Positions 1 through 8,000 of a DNA stretch of 10,613 bases are shown in pieces. The stretch comes from an uncultured Rhodopirellula sp. (lineage in GTDB: Bacteria > Planctomycetota > Planctomycetia > Pirellulales > Pirellulaceae). The notes below the pieces were generated by a model, which saw only the letters and a program-made list of their open reading frames with translations, searched no databases and was not told where the DNA came from. The DNA lies in assembly GCA_913061385.1 (NCBI GenBank), contig CAJXTM010000055.1, positions 1-10,613 on the forward strand. The letters are read 5' to 3'. Numbering within the stretch: position 1 is the stretch's first letter; each line of letters opens with the position of its first letter. The position numbers and the translations under genes were made by a program.

Positions 1-48
1 CGAGATCAGCCTCGGTCTCGTGGGCTCGGAGATGTGTATAAGAGACAG
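1..48. other. Illumina Nextera i7 adapter (library artefact)
   Basis: Positions 1-6 match the tail of the P7 oligo, 7-14 (CAGCCTCG) sit where the i7 index belongs, 15-29 are GTCTCGTGGGCTCGG, and 30-48 are the Tn5 mosaic end AGATGTGTATAAGAGACAG. This order is the Nextera read-2 adapter. It is synthetic sequence left on the contig; genomic sequence begins at 49. Confidence 0.98.
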
Positions 49-49
49 A

Positions 50-181
50 CCAACGATTGCCGACAACGGCTCCAACTGGGTTAACAGTACCTTTGGCGAT
101 GATTTCCAGGTGGGAACAGAGCCTCGGTTCGCTCCGGCGTCACATTCGCTCTCTCACTCTCACCTGATTTGGACCGAATAA
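50..181 (+). CDS. Possible C-terminal fragment of an unknown protein
   Basis: An open frame runs in from the left contig edge and stops at TAA (179-181), giving 43 residues that end in HLIWTE. It contains stretches such as NGSNWVNSTFGDDFQVG and PRFAPAS, whose mix of G, N, S, D and aromatic residues resembles the end of an extracellular beta-rich protein. The 5' part lies beyond the contig, and the frame upstream of 49 is adapter. I do not recognise a family. A 43-codon open frame can arise by chance, so this rests only on protein-like composition and on the frame being open from the edge. Confidence 0.3.
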   Translation, partial: PTIADNGSNWVNSTFGDDFQVGTEPRFAPASHSLSHSHLIWTE

Positions 182-786
182 GTTAGCGAGGTCGATATAG
201 GGATGTGCTTCAAAGATTCGAACTGTGGTGACTTGTGAGTAAGAACCCAGTGGGCGGATCGCAAGCTTCCATGACGAAGTACGCGATTAAGTTTTTAACC
301 ATGCGCGGGTCGTGTTGCGTTGCACCAAAACGGTCTTACAAGATTGCATGCAAGTTCGCTAACCTTTTCGCATCCACTTCTTGTTCAACTTCCTGTGCCA
401 ACCCGTCCCACTGCATCTCGACGATGATCACTGCCGACTTCCTTGATCTTGCTTATCAGTGGCTGTGCCAACAGTGCAGGGACGCGCATCACAACCACGA
501 TGTGTGGGACCTTCGCTGGCACTGGAACGACTGATCTGCGCCCAAAAAACTGATCCAAACAAAGTGAGAAAATCGGATTAAACTCGGGACGGCATTTCCC
601 GGGAGAAACCGCCGATGAAGAAGTCTAAAATCCCAGAGCAGCGAAAGACAGCGCGCCCTTGCGTTTCTTCGAGCACCCTATCCCGCAAGGAGTTCGTTGG
701 ACGAGCGGGAAATAAGCCGCAGTATTGGGCTCGATCACCTTCAGCCAAAGTTCGTCATGAGAGTTCTGCATCCTTAGGGAGGACAC
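182..786. other. 605-bp stretch without a convincing gene
   Basis: Reading frames here are short, mostly use GTG or TTG starts, and have low-quality composition rich in Cys, His and Ser. A faint IS3-like arrangement is visible: TGATCTGCGCCC at 532-543, then a leader, then an ATG at 615 whose first codons read MKKSK, as in many IS3-family OrfA proteins, after which similarity is lost. A tcccgc/gcggga inverted repeat (681-686 and 705-710) lies 3' of the phosphatidyltransferase gene but has no T-run. On the minus strand a short frame near 335-412 (start MQWDGLAQEVEQEVDAKR) looks protein-like but is only about 26 codons long. Confidence 0.5.
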
Positions 787-1482
787 TCATTGTGGCATGG
801 GAGGTGATGTTCTGAACTGAGTCAGCACCACCCATCCAAATGAATACAAGTAAGTCCCGATGAAGGCAGCTGCGATCAAAGGCGTCGTGCTTGGCACAAG
901 CCAGGCAACCAACAATGCAACATTGACAAAACCAATTGCAACAGCCGACTTCGCCATCCCGCGAATCATCAAGGGAAGCTTCCAGGGGAAAGTCATCGTG
1001 ATCGCGTTGAGCAAACAGGCGATGATCAAAAAAGGTGAACCATCGAACGAATACTGCTCCGCAAGTAGAAGGATAAAAAACACGTGCCGCACCAATTCGT
1101 TCGTAGGTGAACCTGTGCCAGGGGTCGCATTCGGATCGAGTCGGGCAACGCCGCGTAGTACCACCACTGCGGTTGCAATGAGGGCGGCGAACGTACAAAT
1201 GCCTCCAATTTCCATTCCCACGAACATCAAGATCATGCTGTGGGAAACACTATCGCAGACGTTATCGAGCCGCGCCCCAAACTCACTACCGATTCCCAAC
1301 TTCGTAGCCAAGACGCCATCCAGATCATCCATCACGTTACAGTAAATGATCAATGGAATCAGATACGCGGCGCCCGAATCGCCAAACAGCAGGTATAGAG
1401 GCAATACGCCTAGGATTGACGCAACGTTCGCCAAATTTCGGTAAATCAGATGGTAGATAGTTTGCAACGCGATTGAACTCAC
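787..1482 (-). CDS. CDP-alcohol phosphatidyltransferase family membrane protein
   Basis: A 231-residue integral membrane enzyme expected to transfer a phospho-alcohol group from a CDP-alcohol to an acceptor such as diacylglycerol, releasing CMP. The family signature D-x2-D-G-x2-A-R-x8-G-x3-D-x3-D is present at residues 52-77 (D52, D55, G56, A59, G69, D73, D77) with exact spacing; these aspartates bind metal and CDP in the family. The usual Arg after A59 is Thr60. Hydrophobic segments around 17-33, 38-50, 82-110, a pair in the middle and two near the C-terminus suggest about six membrane helices. It starts with GTG (1480-1482), overlapping the upstream nucleotidyltransferase stop by 4 bp (GTGA), so translation is probably coupled. 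The head group and acceptor cannot be read from the sequence; a phospholipid, phosphonolipid or polyol phosphodiester product is possible. Confidence 0.88.
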   Translation of the reverse strand: MSSIALQTIYHLIYRNLANVASILGVLPLYLLFGDSGAAYLIPLIIYCNVMDDLDGVLATKLGIGSEFGARLDNVCDSVSHSMILMFVGMEIGGICTFAALIATAVVVLRGVARLDPNATPGTGSPTNELVRHVFFILLLAEQYSFDGSPFLIIACLLNAITMTFPWKLPLMIRGMAKSAVAIGFVNVALLVAWLVPSTTPLIAAAFIGTYLYSFGWVVLTQFRTSPPMPQ

Positions 1483-2312
1483 TCCACGTTAGGTGTGACT
1501 GTCATTCCTGAAACCGTGATTGGCGGACTGCCGATTTCGGTTGAGACCTCGATTGGAAACATCAATTCTGCTTCTTGCAGATCTTCGATGGTATCAATCT
1601 CGTACCAACGGCCTTGGTCGAACGGAACGGCATCCATTGCAATACTTCCGTCTGCGAGCATTTCAGCAAGCACGGTTTCGTAGTATTCGTTGACACGTCC
1701 GGCCATCACGTGTGAAGACAAACGCTGTACAAATTCTCGCCACGTGGCTCTTGAAAAACTGTACATATTGACCGTTTTGTGCATGATTTCTCCGATCCCC
1801 TGTGAGTTGGCCAAATGAAATGCCGTCACATGCTGGTCAGTGTCAACAGTGACCATTGTTCCATTCATCCAGGGCCGCATGCGTGAGACAGCCATTCGGT
1901 CCGGTTTCAACATCTCCAGTAACAGCGATGAATCAAATACGACATCACTCTCGAGCAAAAGACAGGGTTCATCAATGGTCATCCGGGTTAGCCAAAGTGA
2001 ATAGAGATTATTCGTGGATGCGTAGCGTGGATTGATTACGTACTCGATATCGAGGTCGTCGTTTCTTTCGTCCAGGAATTCTCGAACCCGGTGATCCAGG
2101 TACCCAACGACAATCACGAGTCGCGTGAAGCCATGGTCACACAGCGACTGAATCAGCCGCTGCAGAATCGTGACGCCGCTGACTTCCGACAAGCACTTGG
2201 GGGCGTCATTGGTCAGAGGCTTGAGCCGGCTTCCAGTTCCAGCGGCGAGCAAAACCGCCGTGGTGACTGATGAATTCGCCTTGCTTACTAACGGGGCCGT
2301 AGAATGAATCAT
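1479..2312 (-). CDS. LicC/PntC-like NTP transferase (probable cytidylyltransferase)
   Basis: A 277-residue soluble sugar-nucleotidyltransferase-fold enzyme. The nucleotide-binding loop LLAAGTGSRLKPLT...PKCL is at residues 21-41, with a following Rossmann core. NPRYASTNNLYSLW (94-107) is typical of the phosphocholine / 2-aminoethylphosphonate / inositol-phosphate cytidylyltransferase branch. ESDVVFD (121-127) gives the first metal aspartate (D123), and GRWYEIDTIEDL near 234 gives the second (D240). It probably activates a phosphorylated or phosphonate alcohol with CTP for the overlapping downstream phosphatidyltransferase. I chose the ATG at 2310-2312; an in-frame TTG at 2345 would add 11 residues, has no ribosome binding site and would start inside an inverted repeat. 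No choline kinase, PEP mutase or inositol-phosphate synthase gene is in view, so the substrate is open and no gene symbol is given. Confidence 0.86.
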   Translation of the reverse strand: MIHSTAPLVSKANSSVTTAVLLAAGTGSRLKPLTNDAPKCLSEVSGVTILQRLIQSLCDHGFTRLVIVVGYLDHRVREFLDERNDDLDIEYVINPRYASTNNLYSLWLTRMTIDEPCLLLESDVVFDSSLLLEMLKPDRMAVSRMRPWMNGTMVTVDTDQHVTAFHLANSQGIGEIMHKTVNMYSFSRATWREFVQRLSSHVMAGRVNEYYETVLAEMLADGSIAMDAVPFDQGRWYEIDTIEDLQEAELMFPIEVSTEIGSPPITVSGMTVTPNVE

Positions 2313-2328
2313 GGTCACGATGCTCTCG

Positions 2329-2346
2329 GTTGAACTTGTGTTCAAC
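2329..2346. promoter_or_regulatory. Inverted repeat just upstream of the nucleotidyltransferase start
   Basis: Seven-base arms gttgaac (2329-2335) and gttcaac (2340-2346) are perfect reverse complements separated by ttgt. The repeat ends 16 bases upstream of the chosen minus-strand ATG, so it would lie in the 5' leader or promoter of the two-gene operon. It could be an operator or an RNA hairpin near the ribosome binding site. A second small dyad, cgcat-a-atgcg, lies at 2366-2376. Function is inferred from position only. Confidence 0.3.
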
Positions 2347-2387
2347 GGTTGGAGGAATTTGCCAGCGCATAATGCGTCGCCAGCCTT

Positions 2388-2450
2388 TGAATCCCTGACG
2401 CAAGCGTCTGAATCCCTGACGCAAGCGTCTGACTAGCTGACGCAAGCGTC
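2388..2450. repeat. Three tandem 21-bp repeats with a GACGCAAGCGTC dyad
   Basis: Units are 2388-2408, 2409-2429 and 2430-2450, followed by a decaying partial fourth copy (2451-2463). The first two are identical (TGAATCCCTGACGCAAGCGTC); the third differs only at two positions in its left half (TGACTAGCTGACGCAAGCGTC). Each has the near-palindrome gacgc-aa-gcgtc. The array starts about 75 bases upstream of the nucleotidyltransferase ATG. It could be a multi-site protein-binding array or a genome-wide dispersed repeat; 21 bp is two helical turns, which would put the dyads on one DNA face. Confidence 0.85.
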
Positions 2451-2622
2451 TGACTCGCTGACACACCAACTCGGACTGCGTGCCATCAATGCGACTGACG
2501 CACCGATGAGCCGCACACGACCCAACGCTAGGTCGCAGTGTGAGTGGTAGATAGCTGCGGTTCTTTTCAAAACGCAGCCGACACAAATCATCGAAACGCT
2601 GCGGATGATGAACCTGCAGCGC

Positions 2623-2641
2623 GCCACCTTTCAAAGGTGGC
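2623..2641. repeat. 19-bp perfect palindrome
   Basis: The arms gccaccttt (2623-2631) and aaaggtggc (2633-2641) are perfect reverse complements around a single c. A short ggtg/cacc stem (2646-2649 with 2656-2659) follows. As RNA either strand would fold into a strong hairpin, but no T-run follows on either side, so a classical intrinsic terminator is not supported. An operator or a REP-like dispersed element are alternatives. Confidence 0.6.
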
Positions 2642-3301
2642 TTAGGGTGTTAGAGCACCGCCGAACAGCTTGGCTTTCATAGCAATTCAAACTCTTGATC
2701 AAACCCACAATGGGAATCGCCTTGGAACTTCCATGCGGAAATCTGACCGAATCAACCATCTAACGATCGCGAAAGACATCGAGCAAACATCTTCCAGTGA
2801 CGGAAAATGCAACATCGAAGGGTTTCCAATCTCGTGTCCGCGCAACGTTAACCAGCAAAGAATAACAAAACCCACTGTATTTGCAAGGTCAATTCACTTT
2901 TGTCGGTTCCATCCAGCACCGCCATTGGCTGGTTGTTTGTCTTCTTCACGCGAATCGACGACCTTTTCCACGCCATCTGTTGCGTGCCTGCGTCGGTTTG
3001 CTTGGGTGCGAAGCAAATATGCGGTATGCTCACAGTTAAGAGAGCTGATCTGGAAAGCGATGTGTGTACTTAATCAACACGATTCCAAGGTTCTCGTTCT
3101 TGATCGGTTCGTCAATCTCTCGATAGTTGCTCTATCCTCTGGATCATCTGACGTCTGCTCGACTGATCGTTTTGTGAGTGCAGCATTGCAGCAACCTTCA
3201 CTTGGAAAGGTTGAAACCTGCGGTCGCACATTGTCTTGAAGCTTGGTTCATGCTGAATGCAGCCTGGCTTGTATTGTGAAAGAAACAGGCAGGAATACGA
3301 A

Positions 3302-3736
3302 ATGGCAAAAACACGCCATCGAACATTTGAAATTTTTGACTTCGCACAGGAAGCAAGCGATGCGTTAGCCTCGAAATCAGCTCGAGTGCATACCTACGCA
3401 CTTGACCCTGAACTGTGGCGGTTTCACCAACTCGACACCTCGATCCACCCCTCTGGTGTGGTTCACGTGACGTTCAAGCCACTCGCGGACGGCGATTTGG
3501 AATCCATGAGCAAGTTTGGCACAGACCTAATGGACTTGGCTAAGTCATTGACCAATGGTAGTCGTGTCTTGTTGGATTTCGAGGGAGTGGTCGCATTCGA
3601 TGCGGACGCCGTTGCGAAGTTAACGAAATTCAACGGCAAGCTTCAAAGCAAAGGAAGTCGGGTTGTTTTGTGCAATCTGGAACCAACCGTCCAAGCCTCG
3701 TTCTTCTCACAACCCAGTACAAACGCGCGTCGTTGA
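3302..3736 (+). CDS. STAS-domain (anti-sigma factor antagonist-like) protein, probably frameshifted at its 3' end
   Basis: A 144-residue protein with an N-terminal extension (1-50) and a STAS domain from about 51: a beta strand GVVHVTFKPL, helix SMSKFGTDLMDLAKSL, core VLLDFEGVVAFDADAVAKL (89-107), helix, then strand RVVLCNLEPTV (120-130). STAS proteins bind anti-sigma factors or sit in stressosome-like regulators. In SpoIIAA-type proteins a serine after the core Asp (motif D-S-S-G) is phosphorylated; here the motif is D100-A101-D102-A103, so that site is absent. The ATG at 3302 is chosen because AGGA lies about 8 bases upstream; an in-frame start at 3257 lacks one. The C-terminus FFSQPSTNARR does not resemble a STAS end, and a +2 frame from about 3703 to TAA 3784-3786 continues the fold better. 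No partner kinase or sigma factor is nearby. Confidence 0.78.
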   Translation: MAKTRHRTFEIFDFAQEASDALASKSARVHTYALDPELWRFHQLDTSIHPSGVVHVTFKPLADGDLESMSKFGTDLMDLAKSLTNGSRVLLDFEGVVAFDADAVAKLTKFNGKLQSKGSRVVLCNLEPTVQASFFSQPSTNARR

Positions 3737-3814
3737 CCTGGGACAATGCTGGTGAGTCGGTATTGGTAATGCCGCAGGATTGTTAACGCATCACCTGCAA
3801 AACGCCGAGGTGAG

Positions 3815-3831
3815 GCTCCGAAATCCGGAGC
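3815..3831 (+). terminator. Weak hairpin downstream of the STAS gene
   Basis: gctccg (3815-3820) and cggagc (3826-3831) pair around the loop aaatc, 29 bases after the TAA of the frame-restored STAS gene. There is no T-tract; the next A-rich stretch is on the same strand. It may be a terminator or processing hairpin, but the missing U-run keeps this tentative. Confidence 0.25.
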
Positions 3832-4037
3832 ACGTGGGGTAGAAAAAACAAAACGAAAATCTTGATCGATGAATCACAAGTTTACGTCATCAGACAAGGG
3901 CGGGGATTGGGTCAAGATCGAGTCCAACTTGGAAGGGCCGTGGAAGAAGAAACTCGCAAAAATGAACTCGTTGCTTAGCAGATATCACACGACGTTTTGA
4001 GACCGGTGTGGCGCGGAACGTTTGATGTCCAGATGAG

Positions 4038-4771
4038 CTAAGCAGCTCGCTAATACGATCGAAGCAAACCGCCGAGACGCTCGGTTGTTTCGGTCTCAGC
4101 ATCTATATCGGGCGTCCTCACCCTCGGCACGGGCAAGTCGTTACCCAAACCCCAGTGATTTCTTTCCGTGTGATAGTCAGCGACCAAGGCACGCACGGCT
4201 CTTCGCGTTGCGGTCTCGCCGAAAAAAATCAATTTGCAAAGACACTCAGAGTTCAGCCATCCGAATAATCTTTCTAGAGGTGCGTTTAAAATCGGGGTTC
4301 ACCTTGGTTGCAAGCACGGAAAGACACACTCAATTTCGCATCACAGCCCATCATCAAGTCCTGTTTGCCTGCGAGAAAGCCATCCTCGCGGTTGGTCAGT
4401 TCGAGGGCAATTGGTTTCATCAATGCTTCGTTCGGATTGGTGGTGCAGCCTGCAAGGTGGACCCGGCTTAATTTCAGCTTCATGACGAAGAGAAAATAGA
4501 ACGTTGTCAGGTCGCTCTTGGTTCACACTTCGACGGTCGTAAAGTCAATCGCAGCCAACACGTTGCAGTGCGCCCTTGGGAATGTTTCCCAAGATCCTGT
4601 GCGTTTGCGATCCTGTGCTGGCTCAATACCGTGGGTATTGAGGATGTTACCAATAGTGGAGTCACAGATGTGGTAGCCGACGTTCGATAGCACACCGCTG
4701 ATACGACCGTAGCCCCAAGTCGAATTCGCTTGCAGTGACAGAAGTGCGTGCTCGCATCCTCGTAGGCTCGA
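4038..4771 (-). pseudogene. Integrase-core (rve/DDE) IS transposase pseudogene
   Basis: Pieces of one transposase can be read in order on the minus strand. The first frame begins near 4771 (STWGYGRISGVLSN, then STIGNILNTHGIEP, SWETFPRAHCNVLAAIDFTT with the first catalytic Asp at 4544-4546) and hits TGA at 4523-4525, where VEVWT is expected, so Trp became stop. It continues in frame with FYFLFVMKLKL, RVHLAGCTTNPNEA and a worn LMMGCDAKLS (usually MDRDTKFS, so the catalytic Asp is probably lost). Near 4297 a loss of about nine codons shifts the frame to PILNAPLERLFGWLNSEC, with the third catalytic Glu, then FFGETATRRAVRALVADYHT and ERLGGLLRSY. A further TAG (4050-4052) replaces an expected Tyr codon four codons before the ancestral stop (4038-4040). 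The N-terminal third is not recognisable; a stop lies in frame at 4772-4774. It cannot encode an active transposase. Confidence 0.85.
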
Positions 4772-5079
4772 TCATAAAAATGAGGTCGCACAGCCCACGC
4801 GTGTTGTGGTTAACTTGTGCAATAACCCCGAGAAAAAAAGGTTCTAGCTCCGACCTCCGTCAAACTTAAAAATCGGCCTGCGTGTCTACATTCGTCTGGG
4901 TGTCTCGAGCAAGCCCTTTCCGCGTCAACAAACGAACCATCAGCAACACGCAGCTTGAACCAGAGGGAGCTTGCGTCACCCAATTCGCGAGTTTGCACCT
5001 GCACTCATATCCGCTCAGATGTCGGCAATCAATTTACCTGGAGAGCCCGCTGGGCTGCTACAGCGCCGTGTTGCAGAAG
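4772..5079. other. 308-bp stretch between transposase relic and cytochrome gene
   Basis: This should hold the N-terminal third of the dead transposase and one IS end, but I could recognise neither. A small hairpin agccc-gct-gggct (5044-5056) lies 24 bases past the stop of the 1388-residue gene and could help end its transcript, though no T-run follows. Nothing else is supported. Confidence 0.4.
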
Positions 5080-8000
5080 TCAATCTTTGCCTACAAACTG
5101 CAAGTATTCAACAAGAGCCTCGCTTGAATCCATTTTTCTGTCGTGAACGAGAATGGCATAACGCAGGCGTAACGTTTCACCCTTCGTGACCACGACCTTA
5201 CTGCTGGTACCTTTCCGCATGGCTTTGCGCCCAAACGGGTTCGCCGCGATCAAACCGTAGTTTCTCGCATGCATCCAGCTCGGGCGAAAGTTGTCAGGGT
5301 GACAAAGGATCGTCATGCCAAGTTCTTTGCCATCGACGGTTCCGCTGTAATCACACCATGCAGACGATCGGCTCCAGACTCTCTTGGCTCCATTGCGACC
5401 CGCTGCGTCCGTGATTGCGCCACCTGCGACTTCGGTGATAGGAGTGGCAACTCGAATCCCCAGCCCCATTTCTTCCTGATCGCCAAAGTAAAACTCATCG
5501 CCGTTCGGATTCGAGAATGCTGCATACCATTGGATCAGATAGCCGTCTCTGACAACTCGAATCGTGCAGCGAAAATCTTCGTGACAAACGACGCTTCCGT
5601 CCGTTCGCTGGTAAGACTTTCGCTGCGTGAAGGAACCACTGCCCACTCCGCCTGTTGGAGGTTCAACGAATCGCTCATGAACGACGCTACCTCGATTGCG
5701 CCAGAAGTCTTCGCCACCAATGTCTCCAAATGCCATCCAAATTCCAGGATGCATATCGGCGTGATCTTTCTTGTCACCCTCGCCAGGCGGAAAGCTTCGC
5801 GTGACCTCGATGCCGCTGGGAGCTTTCACGTGCGCAAAGAACGGGCGTTTCACTTCGTCGTGTTTGTAGTAGTAGGTAGCCACGTCGCGATCCCCACAAC
5901 GGATACGGAGTGAACGGCCATTGTTTTGAAAGGTGATTGGATCGGTGGTTGTAAGTGGCAAAACGTTTTTGCTGGCAGCTGCCGATTCGTCCGTGCTCGA
6001 ATGCAAGCGGCCATTAGCATTAGCGTCTTGCCACTCACGAGCCTCCAACAGACCTGGGTTCTCCCCCGCATCGATGATAAAACGAATCAGATCAGCTACC
6101 TGTTGCGGACTGAGTTGCTTTGCCAGTCCATCCGGCATGACGGATACCTGCTGACGCCTTCGCTCTTCGATCGCCACACGTGGGACCGTGATGACTTTTC
6201 CGTCGGCTTGGACAAGCTCAACACTCAACCCACTTTCCTGCTTAATGAATCCACTGTGAACGCGACCTGATTCTGTCAGAATAGAAACAGAGTGAAAACC
6301 CTCCATAATCACCGCGTTCGGCTTGAGAATCGATTCGGCAAGCGTTTTCGGCGCGGCTCTTGCGCCCATACTGGTCAAGTTTGGCGCGAGCGCTCGACCC
6401 CGCTGGCCCATTTTGTGGCAGTTCGCACAACTCGCTTCATGAAAGAAAAGCCTCGCACCACGCCGGAAATCCGCCGTGGATAACCTTGCTAATGAATCCT
6501 GGATTGTCGTGACTGCTTGACGAGTCTGCAGTGGCGCCGGCTTGACGATGCAAACGTATTGGGATCGCGCTGCCGCATTCCCGTCGATCGTGTTGCCGCC
6601 AAGCGTCACCTCACCTGGTGCATACTCCTTCACAAACAGATCGTAGGTTGTGTCCCTCGTGGCGACGCGCCGGTCTGTTCGCTGGAAGCTTTTCAACCAG
6701 CGTGGCTTTTCATCAATTCGCCGATCATGTGCGACATGAACCAGCGCGGCCGCCCGAAGCGAGAACGATAAAAACTCTTCGCCAACTGAACCAACGCCTG
6801 CATCATCGTTTCGTGGCTGAATGAAGGTGTGCCCAATGATTTCATCGGGTAACTGCTTCCATGTGTAATTTCGGTTTGAGTACACCTTGCCTGCCGATCG
6901 CATCACCGACGTTATATACGGCTCGCCCGATTCAACGTTAATATCACGGACATCAACGGGGTACACATCAAAGTTTGCGTCCACAGCCAAAGCGGTCGCT
7001 TGACCCTTGCAGGTCTTCCGAAACACTGGCCCCATTCGCTGGCGCCCCTTGAACAGCGAGGCAGAAACAGTCGCGTTCGTTATCACCCGAAACGGTCCGA
7101 CATACTTCGTTCCCGTTGTATCTGTTGGCTCGGCTCCGTCGAGTGAATACCGAACATGGAGACCATCGGGAACCTTCCCCACGTTGATCACTACCTCAAT
7201 GCCACGCCGGGCAACTTGTTTGCCGGTCGTGATTTGAAGCACAGGCGAATCCGTGGTGCCAACTTTCTCAACAAAGGACGAAGCGATTCCTGCGATGATT
7301 GGATCCTCATCCAGTCTAAGAGGCAGCACTTCGTCACCGCTCAGAGCAGCCTTTTCCAGTAGCGTTAGCAAGGCGGCCTTTCGTTGGCCAGTTGATCCAT
7401 TCCCCAGCATTTGACGCAGTTGGTCAGCCGACTGAAGTTCCCCCAATGCAATCCTCGCGCTGGAGAAACAATTGCGGTCTGGCTCAGACGCAATCAATTC
7501 CCACAAATCGGGAACCAAGTCCTTTGACATGCTTTCATGAATTGATTGTATGGCCGCGAATCGAACACGGGGCTCTTCGTCTTTGAGACTAGATCGAAGG
7601 ACTGGCGGCAATGGCTTGCTGAACTGCGAAGCTCGGTATCCAAGAGTCCGGATTGCCTGGATCCGATCATTTAGACGGCCACTTCGTACCTCAGCACATT
7701 CAGCAAGCGTTCGATCGGCAGCGACAACGTCTAGCTGAGCGATCGTCCAGAGCACCCACGTGACCGCATCCTGCTTAACGTCTGGGCGTTGGAGTTCGCT
7801 GATCAGAAATTCGGCGGAACGCTCCCCGCGACGAACCAATTCGATTTGCGCGTTGGTGCGCCGTACTGGCAGTACATTGTGCCTTAAGTCGTCCGCCAAT
7901 TCGCGAAGCGTCCAACGCGAATAGGGCTGATCGTATTTTGCAGCGATTGACTTGCGTCTGCTGTTGTTGGGTGTTGATTCCGCAGCAATTCGATAAACGC

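Larger units (their letters stand above)
2347..3301. other. About 950-bp intergenic region, repeats but no convincing gene
   Basis: It holds the 21-bp tandem array and the 19-bp palindrome described separately. The longest open frames (189 codons plus from a TTG at 2670, and 142 codons minus from 2634) read through the repeats or have unstructured Ser/Arg/Cys-rich composition without a ribosome binding site, and I do not call them. A 42-codon minus-strand frame starting MAWKRSSIRVKK (stop at 2848-2850) has passable codon use but no recognisable family. The region presumably contains the promoter of the minus-strand operon and that of the plus-strand STAS gene; no clear -35/-10 pair stood out. 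Confidence 0.5.

Noticed and set aside
235..534. Plus-strand 99-codon frame from a GTG
   Set aside because: Cys/Ser/His-rich composition, no ribosome binding site, no recognisable motif; likely noncoding.
2388..2463. CRISPR array
   Set aside because: Units are directly adjacent 21-mers without unique spacers, and no cas gene is present.
2206..2634. Minus-strand 142-codon frame with a repeated RRLRQGF segment
   Set aside because: The protein repeat is just translation of the 21-bp DNA repeats, and the 3' part overlaps the nucleotidyltransferase in another frame.
2636..2672. tRNA-like D-arm (ttagggtgttagagcacc)
   Set aside because: The D-arm resemblance is not followed by a paired anticodon arm, T-arm or acceptor stem.
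2670..3239. Plus-strand 189-codon frame
   Set aside because: TTG start, no ribosome binding site, composition without periodic hydrophobicity or known motifs.
3869..4000. Plus-strand 43-codon frame starting MNHKFTSSDKGGDWVKIES
   Set aside because: It has an ATG and plausible amino-acid mix, but no Shine-Dalgarno sequence and a length expected by chance; worth keeping only if conserved elsewhere.
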